From Candidatus Anammoximicrobium sp. (GTDB lineage: Bacteria; Planctomycetota; Planctomycetia; Pirellulales; Pirellulaceae), in assembly GCA_012515235.1 (NCBI GenBank), contig JAAYYU010000124.1, positions 99,609 to 163,608 on the forward strand: a stretch of 64,000 nt of DNA, read 5' to 3'. Below are positions 36,291 to 46,233 of this stretch, piece after piece. A model generated the notes under the pieces. It did no database searches. It was given only the letters and a program-made list of their open reading frames with translations, and had not been told where the DNA came from. Positions within the stretch are counted from its first letter, which is position 1. Every line of letters begins with the position of its first letter. A program made the translations under genes and the position numbers.

Positions 36291-38609
36291 ATGAACGGAG
36301 ACGAATTACGGACGTTTCTGCAGGAGCAAGTTGGCCTGTTCCGCGGGTTCCCGCCTGAGCGGGTGCAACGGGTGGCCGATGGCTCGCGCATGGTGTCGTT
36401 CGAGCCGCAGGAGGCGATGGTCGAATTTGGCGAAGACGCCCGCTTCCTGGGCGTTCTGTTGGAAGGGGAAGCGGCGCGTTCGGTCGTCTCCAACAGCGGC
36501 CGGCGGCAAGGGCTGGGCCGGCTGCAGCCGGGCGACGTGTTCGGCGAAATGGCCCTGATGACGGGCGACAAGACGACGTGCGATGTGATCGCCCAGACGC
36601 GCTGCCGGGTGCTGCTGGTCCCGGTGACGCTGTTCTCGACGGTCATCATGTCCGAGCCGCAGGCGGTGCGGCGGATCTCCAAGACGATCGCGGACCGCTT
36701 CCAGCAGCGGCTGCAGGATCCGGCCGCCGCCGCGGCCGCGTTGCAGCAGAGCCAAGATCCCTACGGGCTGCGTTTGCACGGCGAGCGGCCTGAGATCATC
36801 CTGGTCCTGAACTGTGGCTCCTCGTCGCTCAAGTACAGCCTGTTCGACACCGAGGACGAGCAACACCAGGCTCACGGCACGATCGAACGCATCGGTTCGG
36901 GCCAGATGCGTCAAGCTCAGCGCAGCCCGCGCGGGGAGGTGAGCCGGGAATTGGGGGCCGGCGGGTATGCCGAAGCCTTGGCCGCCATGCTGCGGCAACT
37001 CACGGCGGCAGACACGGGCGTGCTCAACGAACCGGGGCAAGTGAGCGTCGTCGGCCACCGCGTCGTTCACGGCGGCGAGCGTTTTAGCGAGGCCGTCCTG
37101 ATCACCGAATCGGTGCTGCGGGAAATCGAGGCGCTGAGTCCCTTGGCGCCGCTGCACAACCCGGTGAACCTCGCCGGAATCCAGGAGGCACGCCGCGTGT
37201 TTCCGCTGGCGCCGCACGTGGCCGTTTTCGACACGGGATTCCACAGCACCCTGCCTTCCTATGCCTATCTGTACGGACTGCCGTATGAGCACTACGAACA
37301 GCAGCACGTGCGGCGGTACGGATTTCACGGCATGTCGCACGCCTACGTCTGCCTGCGGGCGGCGCAGTACCTGCGGCGGCCGTACAACGAACTGGAAATC
37401 GTCTGCTGCCATCTGGGCAACGGGGCTTCGGTCTGCGCCGTCGACCACGGCCGCTCGGTGGACACATCCATGGGATTCACGCCCGCCGAGGGCCTGATCA
37501 TGGGGACCCGCTGCGGGGATCTCGATCCCGGCGTCGTCACGTACCTGGAACGGACCGCCGGGCTGACGGGCGGCCAGATCGACGAACTGCTGAACAAACG
37601 GAGCGGGCTGCTGGGCTTGTCGGGCATTTCCGGCGACATGCGCACGATCGAACAGGCGGCGGACCAGGGGGATCACCGCGCCCTGCTGGCGCTCAAAGCG
37701 TTCTGCTACCGGGTACGGAAATACCTCGGGGCCTACGTCGCGGCCATGGGCGGCTTGGACGTGGTCCTGTTTACGGGCGGCATCGGTCAGGGCAGCGCCG
37801 GCGTGCGCAGCTTGTCCCTGCAGGGCCTGCGCTGCATGGGAATCTGCCTGGACGAGCAGCGGAACCGCGAGGCCCGCGGCTTCGACGAAGTCTGCCGCAT
37901 CTCGACCGACGACTCGCCAATCACCGTGCTGGTCGTGCCCACGGACGAGCAGCGGATGATCGCACGGGAAACGCTGCGAGCGCTCAGCCGCTCGTACCTC
38001 GCGCAGGTCTTGGAGGCGCAGCGTCAGGAGCCGATCCCCGTGGAGATCTCGGCGCACCACGTGCATCTGACTCAAGAGCACGTCGAGGCGCTGTTCGGAG
38101 CCGCCCATCAGCTGACGAAAGCGGGCGACCTTTCGCAACTCGGTCAGTTCGCCTGCCAGGAGCAGGTGACGCTGGTCGGGCCCAAGGGACGCGTTCCGCG
38201 GGTTCGCGTGTTGGGTCCGGTCCGCCGCGCGACGCAGGTAGAGATCGCGATGACCGAACAGTATCAACTCGGCATCCACGCCCCGATCCGGGACTCGGGC
38301 GATCTGGACCACACGCCCGGCGTCACGCTGGAAGGTCCGGCCGGCAGCGTCGCGATCGACCGCGGCGTGATCTGCGCTATGCGGCACATCCACATGACGC
38401 CGGAGGACGCGCTGCGGTACGGCTTGCGCGACAAGTCCACTGTGCGGGTGCGCATCGCCGGAGATCGGGAAATGATCTTCGGCGATGTGCGCGTACGGGT
38501 AGATCCCAACTATCGGCTGGCCATGCACCTGGATACCGACGAAGGCAACGCGGCGAACCTGAAAACCGGCGCCCAGGGCTACATCGACGGTATCCAGAGT
38601 CAGGATTGA
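36291..38609 (+). CDS. three-domain fusion: CRP-like domain + acetate kinase + PduL-type phosphotransacylase, 772 aa
   Basis: Residues about 10-140 form a cyclic-nucleotide-binding-type beta roll (QPGDVFGEMALMTG); the Arg that binds cyclic nucleotide phosphate is replaced by Thr/Lys at 94-96. Residues 168-570 are a full acetate/propionate kinase: LNCGSSSLKYSLF (Asn174), GHRVVHGG (Arg257), FDTGFHSTLP (Asp314), YGFHGMSH, MGTRCGDLDP and FTGGIG. Residues 583-772 are a PduL-type phosphotransacylase: ISAHHVHLTQEHV and a second histidine motif CAMRHIHMTPEDA. Together they could turn acyl-CoA plus phosphate into acyl phosphate and then into acid plus ATP, or the reverse. The start is ATG 36291 with GGGAGGA ten bases upstream. 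No stop or frameshift separates the domains. Confidence 0.93.
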   Translation: MNGDELRTFLQEQVGLFRGFPPERVQRVADGSRMVSFEPQEAMVEFGEDARFLGVLLEGEAARSVVSNSGRRQGLGRLQPGDVFGEMALMTGDKTTCDVIAQTRCRVLLVPVTLFSTVIMSEPQAVRRISKTIADRFQQRLQDPAAAAAALQQSQDPYGLRLHGERPEIILVLNCGSSSLKYSLFDTEDEQHQAHGTIERIGSGQMRQAQRSPRGEVSRELGAGGYAEALAAMLRQLTAADTGVLNEPGQVSVVGHRVVHGGERFSEAVLITESVLREIEALSPLAPLHNPVNLAGIQEARRVFPLAPHVAVFDTGFHSTLPSYAYLYGLPYEHYEQQHVRRYGFHGMSHAYVCLRAAQYLRRPYNELEIVCCHLGNGASVCAVDHGRSVDTSMGFTPAEGLIMGTRCGDLDPGVVTYLERTAGLTGGQIDELLNKRSGLLGLSGISGDMRTIEQAADQGDHRALLALKAFCYRVRKYLGAYVAAMGGLDVVLFTGGIGQGSAGVRSLSLQGLRCMGICLDEQRNREARGFDEVCRISTDDSPITVLVVPTDEQRMIARETLRALSRSYLAQVLEAQRQEPIPVEISAHHVHLTQEHVEALFGAAHQLTKAGDLSQLGQFACQEQVTLVGPKGRVPRVRVLGPVRRATQVEIAMTEQYQLGIHAPIRDSGDLDHTPGVTLEGPAGSVAIDRGVICAMRHIHMTPEDALRYGLRDKSTVRVRIAGDREMIFGDVRVRVDPNYRLAMHLDTDEGNAANLKTGAQGYIDGIQSQD

Positions 38610-38701
38610 TTCGACCCGCCGCATGGTTGCCGTCACGGCGCCGCCGCGAAAGCCGCGCGACGGCTTCGTGGCCCGAGAGGGCGCGTGGCGGGACCGGCGG
38701 G

Positions 38702-39664
38702 CTAAGGCTCAGCGGGCGCCGGCGTTGCCTGGGCTCGGTAGTAGTCGATCGAACGCCGCAGGCCTTCCTCGAAATCGACCTGCACTTCGTAGCCCAGCAG
38801 GCGGCGGGCCTGGGTGATGTCGGCCATGCTGTCGCGGATGTCGCCCACGCGGGGCGGTTCGTGGTGCGGCGGGACGTGTACGCCCAGCAGCCGGTTCAGC
38901 GCCGCCAGCAAGGTCAGCAGGTCGGTCGACCGGCCGTTGGCCAGGTTCATGGTCCGCCCGGCGACGTCGGCGGCTTCGGCGGCCAGCAAGTTGCCGTGGA
39001 CCACGTTGGCGACGTAGGAGAAATCCCGCGTCTGGCGGCCATCGCCATAGATCACCGGCTGTCGGCCTTGCAGCATGGCGGTGATGAACAGCGGGATCAC
39101 GGCCGAGTAGGGGCTGGCCGGGTCCTGCCGGGGCCCGAAGACGTTGAAGTACCGCAGGCCGACGGTCTGCAGGCCGAAGCTGTGCCAGAACGCCTGGCAG
39201 TAGTACTCGCCGGCCAGCTTGGCGGCGGCATACGGCGACAGCGGGTGCGGCAGGTCGCTCTCCCGCATCGACACGAAGGGCTGATCGCCATACAGGCTGC
39301 TGGAGGCCGCATACACCACGCGGCGCACCCCGGCGCGGCGGGCCGCGTCCAGCAAGTGCATGGTGGCGGTCACACAGTCGCGGTGCGTGTCCAGCGGCCG
39401 CTGCAGGCTGAGCGGCACCGACGGCAGGGCCGCCTGGTGGAACACGTACTCGACGCCTTCCACCGCCCGCTCGACCAGCGGCAGGTCGGTCAGATCGCCC
39501 TGGATGAACTCGACGTCCGCAGCAAACGACGAGAGGTTTTCAAACCTGCCGGTGCTCAGGTTGTCCAAAACTCGCACCCGATCTCCGCGGCGGACCAAGG
39601 CCTCGGCGATGTGCGAACCGATAAACCCGGCGCCGCCCGTGACCAGACAACTGCGTGGTGACAT
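38702..39664 (-). CDS. NAD-dependent UDP-sugar 4-epimerase (SDR family, WbpP/GalE-like)
   Basis: This 320-residue extended short-chain dehydrogenase has the NAD-binding GGAGFIGSH at residues 10-18, the catalytic serine in ASSSLYG (120-126) and YAAAK at residues 145-149. Segments RYFNVFGPRQDP and GDGRQTRDFSYV are characteristic of UDP-glucose/UDP-GlcNAc 4-epimerases. Its product would feed surface polysaccharides. It starts 2 bases after the stop of the ExeA-like ATPase gene (39667), so the two are probably translationally coupled. The substrate (glucose or GlcNAc type) cannot be fixed from the sequence. Confidence 0.9.
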   Translation of the reverse strand: MSPRSCLVTGGAGFIGSHIAEALVRRGDRVRVLDNLSTGRFENLSSFAADVEFIQGDLTDLPLVERAVEGVEYVFHQAALPSVPLSLQRPLDTHRDCVTATMHLLDAARRAGVRRVVYAASSSLYGDQPFVSMRESDLPHPLSPYAAAKLAGEYYCQAFWHSFGLQTVGLRYFNVFGPRQDPASPYSAVIPLFITAMLQGRQPVIYGDGRQTRDFSYVANVVHGNLLAAEAADVAGRTMNLANGRSTDLLTLLAALNRLLGVHVPPHHEPPRVGDIRDSMADITQARRLLGYEVQVDFEEGLRRSIDYYRAQATPAPAEP

Positions 39665-39666
39665 TC

Positions 39667-41319
39667 TTAGCTTTCGCGAAGTTTCGTGAACAAATGACGG
39701 TATTCCTGCCGGTGTGCCTTGCCGGCCATGCGGCTCAAGGGCGCGACGTGCGATTGGGCGTCCATGACCAGAATCAAATCGCTGTCGTCCGGCGGCAGAT
39801 CGCGGAGCGCCGCGACGCGCAGCGTCTCGCGTTCGGCGTTCTGGAAAGCCTCTGCGGACGAAGCCGGATCGTCTCCGGCCGCCGCACCGGCGGCCGCATC
39901 CTCCGCCTCGTCGCCCGGCGAGACCGCGTCTTCGGAGACCGCGACGGCAGCCGGCGTCGGCGCCGTCTCGGAGACGCCGGCGGGCACGGTCTGGGCGGCG
40001 CGGTCCGCGCCGACGGAGCCGGCCAGCGGTTGGAAGATCGTTTGCAGGGCCGCCGTGAATTCGTGTTCCTGGAGGCTCAGCGGCCGCGCGCCTCGCAGCC
40101 CCGATTGGGCCTCTAACTCGGCGTAATGATCGCGGACCGCCTCTTCTTCAAAACCGTCGCCGAACGGGTTCGCCGCTGAATCCTCGATCTCCGCCACGGA
40201 CGGCGCCGGCTCCGGCGATGTTTCGTTGTCTTCTTCCTGCGCCGCGTCGTCGTCCGCGTCGTCGTCCGCAGCGGCTTCTGGGTCTTCCCACTCGGCGACG
40301 TGCAGTTCGATCTGTTCCAACTGGCTGGTCAGATCGATGACCTCCGGGCGCCCCGCGGCAGGCCTCGGCGGCAACTCGCCGGCGCCGTCGGCAGAGTCTT
40401 CGTCGCCACGGTTTTTGTTGCTGCCGTCTTCGTCACTACCGTCCAGCGAGCCAAACTCCACGACGTTTTCCGCGCCCTTCGCCGCTTGGGCTTTCGAAGG
40501 CCAGGGCAGCGGCAACTGTTGCAAGTCCGCCCAGGATTCCTCGACAAGCGCCGCGTCCAGGGCCGGACGTTGGGCGGCGGCGGCCAGCATCAGCGCATGG
40601 TCGCACACTTGATTGATCAACCGCGGAATGCCGCCGCTGGCGTGATACACGGCTTGCCAGATGTCGCCCGCAAGGATGCGATCCGGGTCGCCGCCCGCAG
40701 CGGCCAGTTGGGCGCGGGTGTAGGCCGCCGTTTCGTCGTAATTCAAGGGCGGCAAATAGCAGCGGGCTGCGATTCGCTGGTTCAGCGATTCCAGCTTCGG
40801 GCTCGACAGCCGTTCTTCCAGAGCCGAGTTGCCGGACAACACCGGCCGCAGACGCGACTGGCCGCCCACCACCACGTTGGTAATCATGCGGATCTCTTCG
40901 ATCAACCGCACGGACAGCGTCTGCGCTTCGTCGATGATCAGCAACAAGCCCTCTCGCGCCGCATCCGGCGATTTCGCGAATTCGATCATCGCCAGCCGCA
41001 GTTCCCCTTCGTCCAAGCCGCGATACGGAAGATTCAACTCGAACATCATCGCCTGCAACAGGGCCCGCCGAGTGCAGAACCGGGCATGGTCCAGCTTGAC
41101 CACGTGGAACCGCTCGCGGAACTGGTCGGCCAACAGCGCACAAACGAGCGATTTCCCCGTGCCGGGGCCGCCGACCAGCAATCCCGGACCCTCGGCGCGC
41201 TCGATGCAACGCGCCAGCGTCTGACGGCTGTTCTCGATTGCCGCGGCGGGAAAGTAGCGATCAATACGCGGCGTCGAAGGAAACGGTCGGGCATTCAGAT
41301 GGAAGAAGGCTTCGTACAT
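39667..41319 (-). CDS. ExeA-like AAA ATPase with long acidic tail, 550 aa
   Basis: The N-terminal 280 residues form an AAA ATPase of the ExeA/GspA kind: MYEAFFHLNARPFPSTP is the family's usual start, Walker A GGPGTGKS is at residues 50-57 and Walker B LLLIIDEAQ at 125-133, with SGGIPRLINQVCDHAL further on. ExeA proteins work at the inner membrane on peptidoglycan during secretion or surface-polysaccharide export. The last 270 residues are rich in Glu, Asp, Ala and Pro (for example ADDDADDDAAQEEDNETSPE), a disordered tail. No C-terminal transmembrane segment or peptidoglycan-binding domain is seen, unlike ExeA. It is followed by the UDP-sugar epimerase gene and divergent from the secreted protein at 41706. 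Confidence 0.85.
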   Translation of the reverse strand: MYEAFFHLNARPFPSTPRIDRYFPAAAIENSRQTLARCIERAEGPGLLVGGPGTGKSLVCALLADQFRERFHVVKLDHARFCTRRALLQAMMFELNLPYRGLDEGELRLAMIEFAKSPDAAREGLLLIIDEAQTLSVRLIEEIRMITNVVVGGQSRLRPVLSGNSALEERLSSPKLESLNQRIAARCYLPPLNYDETAAYTRAQLAAAGGDPDRILAGDIWQAVYHASGGIPRLINQVCDHALMLAAAAQRPALDAALVEESWADLQQLPLPWPSKAQAAKGAENVVEFGSLDGSDEDGSNKNRGDEDSADGAGELPPRPAAGRPEVIDLTSQLEQIELHVAEWEDPEAAADDDADDDAAQEEDNETSPEPAPSVAEIEDSAANPFGDGFEEEAVRDHYAELEAQSGLRGARPLSLQEHEFTAALQTIFQPLAGSVGADRAAQTVPAGVSETAPTPAAVAVSEDAVSPGDEAEDAAAGAAAGDDPASSAEAFQNAERETLRVAALRDLPPDDSDLILVMDAQSHVAPLSRMAGKAHRQEYRHLFTKLRES

Positions 41320-41705
41320 GTCGGCAAACTTTCCCAAATTGCACCCAGTTGGCAAAACAGCGCCGGCCGGCATCCTGCTCAAGCTGCCTATCTTTGCAAC
41401 ATCAGCGCTCTCCGGCACTTCCGGCCGCATTGATACAAATCGGCAGTGTCCGCTTCGCTCTCCAGCCGGACCCCCGTAGGCGTGCCTGCTCGTCGTGTCT
41501 TTGCACGGGACGGGAGTTGGACCTTCCAAAAGACAGGCTGCTTGCCGCCGGTGCATCTCTGTTGCACAGGCCGACTGAGTCGTCAAAATCCGCACGGTCG
41601 CGACGATTTTGGCTGACCGTCAAGGTCGCTATCAGCCGAATACTCTTGGGAACCGTCATCTCGTGCGCTCTCATCGTCAAGTTGCCGGTTCAAGGGGGGG
41701 GGAAT
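41320..41705. other. 386-base divergent gap
   Basis: Promoters for the two divergent genes presumably lie here, but I cannot single one out. A run of nine G bases (41694-41702) just before the ATG at 41706 could serve as ribosome-binding or be prone to slippage. Confidence 0.4.
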
Positions 41706-42773
41706 ATGGCTTGCGACCAGCATCTGGCCGCCCTGCGCGCTGCGGCGGCCAAGATTGTCCGTTTCTTTGCGCCGCTGTTCGGCGTCTGGCCAGCACGAGC
41801 CCGCGGGGGCGTTCCTCAGCCCGCTGCGGCGTGCCTGGTGATCGCACTGGCGGCGGCAAGCGTCGGCGCGCAGACACCGCCGCTCATCTTCAACGGGCAA
41901 CTCCGCGATGAAGCCGTGCGGGCGATTCCGTTTCAGGAGCTGGATGAAACCGCCCAGGCCAAGCTGCGGAGCGTCGTGTCACGAGCCACGATCTATCGCC
42001 GCTTGCCGGCTCAGACCGTGGATTGCGATCCGGATCTGCACTTGTTCTTGGTCCGCTACCCGGAGGTGGTCGTCAACATCTGGCAGCTGATGGGCGTCAC
42101 CAAAGTCAAGGTCAGCCGCACGGGACCGCTGACCTTTGACGCCAGTGACGGCGCAGGAACGGTGAGCCGCGCGGAACTCGTTTACGGCACGCGAAACGTA
42201 CAGATCTTCTATGCCGAAGGCGCGTACGACGGGCCGCTGCTGCAGAAGCCCGTGACCGGGGCCTGCGTACTGTTGCTGCGATCGGCCTACAGCGAGCGGG
42301 ACGGCAAGCCGAGCGTGTCCGACACGCTGGACGTGTTCGCCCGCTTGGACCACCTGGGCGCGGAGATCATCGTCAAGACGCTCTATCCGGCGGTCGCCAA
42401 AGCCGTGGACTTCAACTTTACCGAGTCGGTCCGATTCGTGGGCCAGGTGTCGCACGCCGCCGAGTTGAACGGACCCGGAATGCAGCGACTGGCTTCCAAA
42501 ATGCGCAACGTGCAGCCCGAGACGCGGGACCTGTTTGCCAGGCACGTCGAACTGGCTTACCAGCGAGCCGTACTGCGCCGCGGCGAGCCCGCTGTGCCGC
42601 TGGCCTCGTCGGTGACAGAGCATCGCGTCGCACCGGCCGCCGCCGTCGCCGCCGTGGAAACGCCGTCGCCGGACGCCGGCATCGAACTGAACGTCTCGTC
42701 CGTCCTGCCCGACGCCCCTGACGCCCCCGGCGAGCCCGCCGAACCGCGGGAAAAACCGATGTTCCGGCGTTGA
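41706..42773 (+). CDS. secreted protein of unknown function, 355 aa
   Basis: The leader (CLVIALAAASVGAQTPP, about residues 43-60) is preceded by a longer basic segment, so the true start may be later than ATG 41706. The mature part is about 230 residues of regular alpha/beta sequence (ELDETAQAKLRSVVSRATIYR, PEVVVNIWQLMGVTKVKVSR, TLDVFARLDHLGAEIIVKTLYP), followed by a Pro/Ala/Val-rich C-terminal stretch. I do not recognise the family. It is divergent from the ExeA-like ATPase and could be an envelope partner of it, by position only. Confidence 0.75.
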   Translation: MACDQHLAALRAAAAKIVRFFAPLFGVWPARARGGVPQPAAACLVIALAAASVGAQTPPLIFNGQLRDEAVRAIPFQELDETAQAKLRSVVSRATIYRRLPAQTVDCDPDLHLFLVRYPEVVVNIWQLMGVTKVKVSRTGPLTFDASDGAGTVSRAELVYGTRNVQIFYAEGAYDGPLLQKPVTGACVLLLRSAYSERDGKPSVSDTLDVFARLDHLGAEIIVKTLYPAVAKAVDFNFTESVRFVGQVSHAAELNGPGMQRLASKMRNVQPETRDLFARHVELAYQRAVLRRGEPAVPLASSVTEHRVAPAAAVAAVETPSPDAGIELNVSSVLPDAPDAPGEPAEPREKPMFRR

Positions 42774-42931
42774 ACCGGAACCAGCGTTGCTCTGGAAATG
42801 GAGCCGAGGTTCATGGTTCTGCCGGACGCCGACGCAGTGGGCATGGTAACGCCACACCCCGACAGCCACGGATCGCGACGGCAGTTTCTGTCTGCCACGC
42901 GGCGAACCGCGCGGTTGCTGCTGACGACGCG

Positions 42932-42969
42932 AGACTCTGGAGCGGAGTGAAGTCCGCTCCAGGAGGTCT
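42932..42969. terminator. hairpin between convergent genes
   Basis: CTGGAGCGGA (42937-42946) pairs perfectly with TCCGCTCCAG (42953-42962) across a 6-base loop, and AGAC/GTCT can extend the stem. It lies between the stops at 42773 and 42981 and could end transcription from both sides. Confidence 0.5.
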
Positions 42970-42980
42970 GCTGCACGAAC

Positions 42981-43796
42981 TCAAGCTACGCCCACGGCGG
43001 CGTGCAAGTGGCGGACGACGGTCGCGTCCAAACCCAACTTGCCGGCCAGTTCCGCCAGGTACTGCTTCTCGGCGTCGGTATCCAATTCGACGGCCAGCAA
43101 GGAGGCGGCGTAGACCTGGGCGGCGACCTGTGGATTGGGGACGGCACGGACGAGGTTATCCGTATCCATGGGCTTGCGCAGCTCGGCGGCGAGCATTTCC
43201 TGTTCCTGGCCGGTGATGCCATCTTTTTCCAGGTTGCCCGCAATCCGTTCCATCTCGCGCTGGTCGATGCGGCCGTCCGCCTTGGCCGCGTTGACCATCG
43301 CTTTGACGATCAGCTCGGCGACCGACTGGACTTCCTGCTCTTCCCGTTCGTTCTGCGGGGCTCGCAGGCCGGCCGCCAACTGGGTCGCCGAATCCAACTG
43401 CAACGTTTCCTTCGGTTTGCCGCTGGCGTTGCGGAAGGCTTGCAGGGCCAGGGTTCCGAGCAGCGCCAGGGCTCCGCCGCCCAACCCGCCTTTCACGGAC
43501 TTGCTGCCGCCGCCCAGGATCGCTCCGGCCAGCGCGCCCAGTCCGCCGATCTTGAGCGCGTCCCGGTTCCCCAGGAGGGAACCAAGCATGTCTCCCAACC
43601 CGCCCCCGGCGCTCTTGGCGCCTGCCTGCGGCCGTGGGGACGCGGCCGCGGGCTGCGCCCCGCCCAGAAGTTGCCCCAGGATTCCGCCGATGCCGCCCAC
43701 GCCTTGCTCGCCCATCGAGTGCTCCACCCGGCTGGCAGTCGATTTCTTCATCCCGCCCTGCAACAACGACCCTAACACATCTAATGCGCTCGCCAT
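42981..43796 (-). CDS. TerB/DUF533-like protein, 271 aa
   Basis: The N-terminal 150 residues are Gly/Ala-rich with hydrophobic helical repeats (GGLGALAGAILGGGSKSV, GGGALALLGTLALQAF) as in DUF533 (YebE-type) proteins. The C-terminal 130 residues form a TerB-like helical domain with the acidic motif ADGRIDQREMERI near residue 172. The family is linked to stress or tellurite response in some bacteria, but without tests the role is unknown. The start is ATG 43796; the frame stays open to 44180 without a leader. It converges with the gene at 41706 and diverges from asnS. Confidence 0.8.
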   Translation of the reverse strand: MASALDVLGSLLQGGMKKSTASRVEHSMGEQGVGGIGGILGQLLGGAQPAAASPRPQAGAKSAGGGLGDMLGSLLGNRDALKIGGLGALAGAILGGGSKSVKGGLGGGALALLGTLALQAFRNASGKPKETLQLDSATQLAAGLRAPQNEREEQEVQSVAELIVKAMVNAAKADGRIDQREMERIAGNLEKDGITGQEQEMLAAELRKPMDTDNLVRAVPNPQVAAQVYAASLLAVELDTDAEKQYLAELAGKLGLDATVVRHLHAAVGVA

Positions 43797-44197
43797 GTTC
43801 CTGCTCCGTATCCTGAAAATGCGCCACTTGAACGAAAACCGAGCGGCGGACTTCGCCGTCGGCCTGGAGACCATCTTACCGCAAATGGGATCACGGTCCA
43901 GGAACGTACGGTCGCTGCTCCGCCAGATCGAAGACTCCGTTGACCACGTTTGGCCGACGTTTGCGGGGAAATGGTGGCGAAAATGGCACACAGGAATGCG
44001 GCGAGGAAACGCTCGCGGTCCGGACAGACGAGAATCTCGCCGCCGGTGCGCGCGTGGTCCGTCAACTTGCCGTCCGGCATGTGCGCGCCTCGCTGGCGTT
44101 TCCGCGTGGCGAGTCCAATAGCAGAAATTGAGGAGACTCGCTAGGATGTGGACGGCCCGATCTGGCCTTGTCGATTCCATGAAAGAGGAACGTTGCG
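43797..44197. other. 401-base divergent gap
   Basis: No gene is supported; only chance frames are present. Promoters for the two divergent genes should lie here, but no clear -35/-10 pair was found. Confidence 0.4.
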
Positions 44198-45589
<1,392 letters not shown>

Positions 45590-45954
45590 CACCGAACGGG
45601 ATTCCAGCACTTTCCCGCGTCGTTGATGAAGTCACGGTTTCGGTGCCGGGGTCAGGCTTACAGAATTCAATTTTGGCCGAGCAGGGTCGTACCATATCGC
45701 TGGCGCCAAGCTCGGCCAAAATTGAATTCTGTAAGCCTGACCCCATTGAACGACGCTGAGGCGTCAGCTGTTCGCCGGGACCCGAAGCGATTCCGTCGCG
45801 GGTCGTCGGGGCTGCTGGTTGGCGAGCGATTTGACGCGGCGCGGAATCGTTCGTCCTTGCGATCGGCTGTGCCCCGTGCTATTTTGATGCACAGATGACG
45901 TTGCCTGAAGGCAAGTCCAGCCCTGGCTCTCAAAACGGCAAAGGAACTTGAACC
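45590..45954. other. 365-base gap with a long palindrome and a promoter candidate
   Basis: No gene is supported. It holds the palindromic repeat at 45648-45744 and a weak promoter (TTGCGA 45857-45862, 17 bases, TATTTT 45880-45885) for the small gene at 45955. Confidence 0.4.
45648..45744. repeat. 97-bp palindrome with perfect 35-bp arms
   Basis: Arms 45648-45682 and 45710-45744 (GGGGTCAGGCTTACAGAATT onward) are exact inverted complements with a 27-base loop. Together with 23783-23879 it forms a repeat family. Open frames such as the one at 45357-45746 (minus) are by-products of the repeat. Confidence 0.92.
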
Positions 45955-46197
45955 ATGTCCAAGAAAGTGGCGCCCCCCGTGAAAGCTCAACCTGACGCCA
46001 GCAGCAAGCAACTGGTCGACGCGATCATCACGGTCAGGAATCTGCAGGAGTTCATCCGCGCGCACGGCGATGTCCAGAAAGCGCTGGACGCGGTGGGATG
46101 CGTCCGCAAGCTGGTGGAACTCACCGGCGGCTTCGAGCAACTGAACCGGGCCCTGAGCATCGTCGGCCAGGAGAACCAGCCGGCGGGCGGGGAATGA
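45955..46197 (+). CDS. small protein of unknown function, 80 aa
   Basis: The protein (MSKKVAPPVKAQPDASS start) is hydrophilic at first and then forms two or three amphipathic helices (LVDAIITVRNLQEFIRAHGDV, KLVELTGGFEQLNRALSIV). It has no leader and no transmembrane segment. It lies 36 bases before the barrel gene at 46234 on the same strand and is likely co-transcribed with it. Family unknown; helix content suggests a small helical or adaptor protein. Confidence 0.7.
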   Translation: MSKKVAPPVKAQPDASSKQLVDAIITVRNLQEFIRAHGDVQKALDAVGCVRKLVELTGGFEQLNRALSIVGQENQPAGGE

Positions 46198-46233
46198 TTT
46201 GTCTGGCCGGCCCATCCCCGCGTGGAGGAACGT

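Noticed and set aside
41694..41702. Run of G bases as a phase-variation tract
   Set aside because: It lies before the start codon, not inside a coding frame, so a switch of the protein is not shown.
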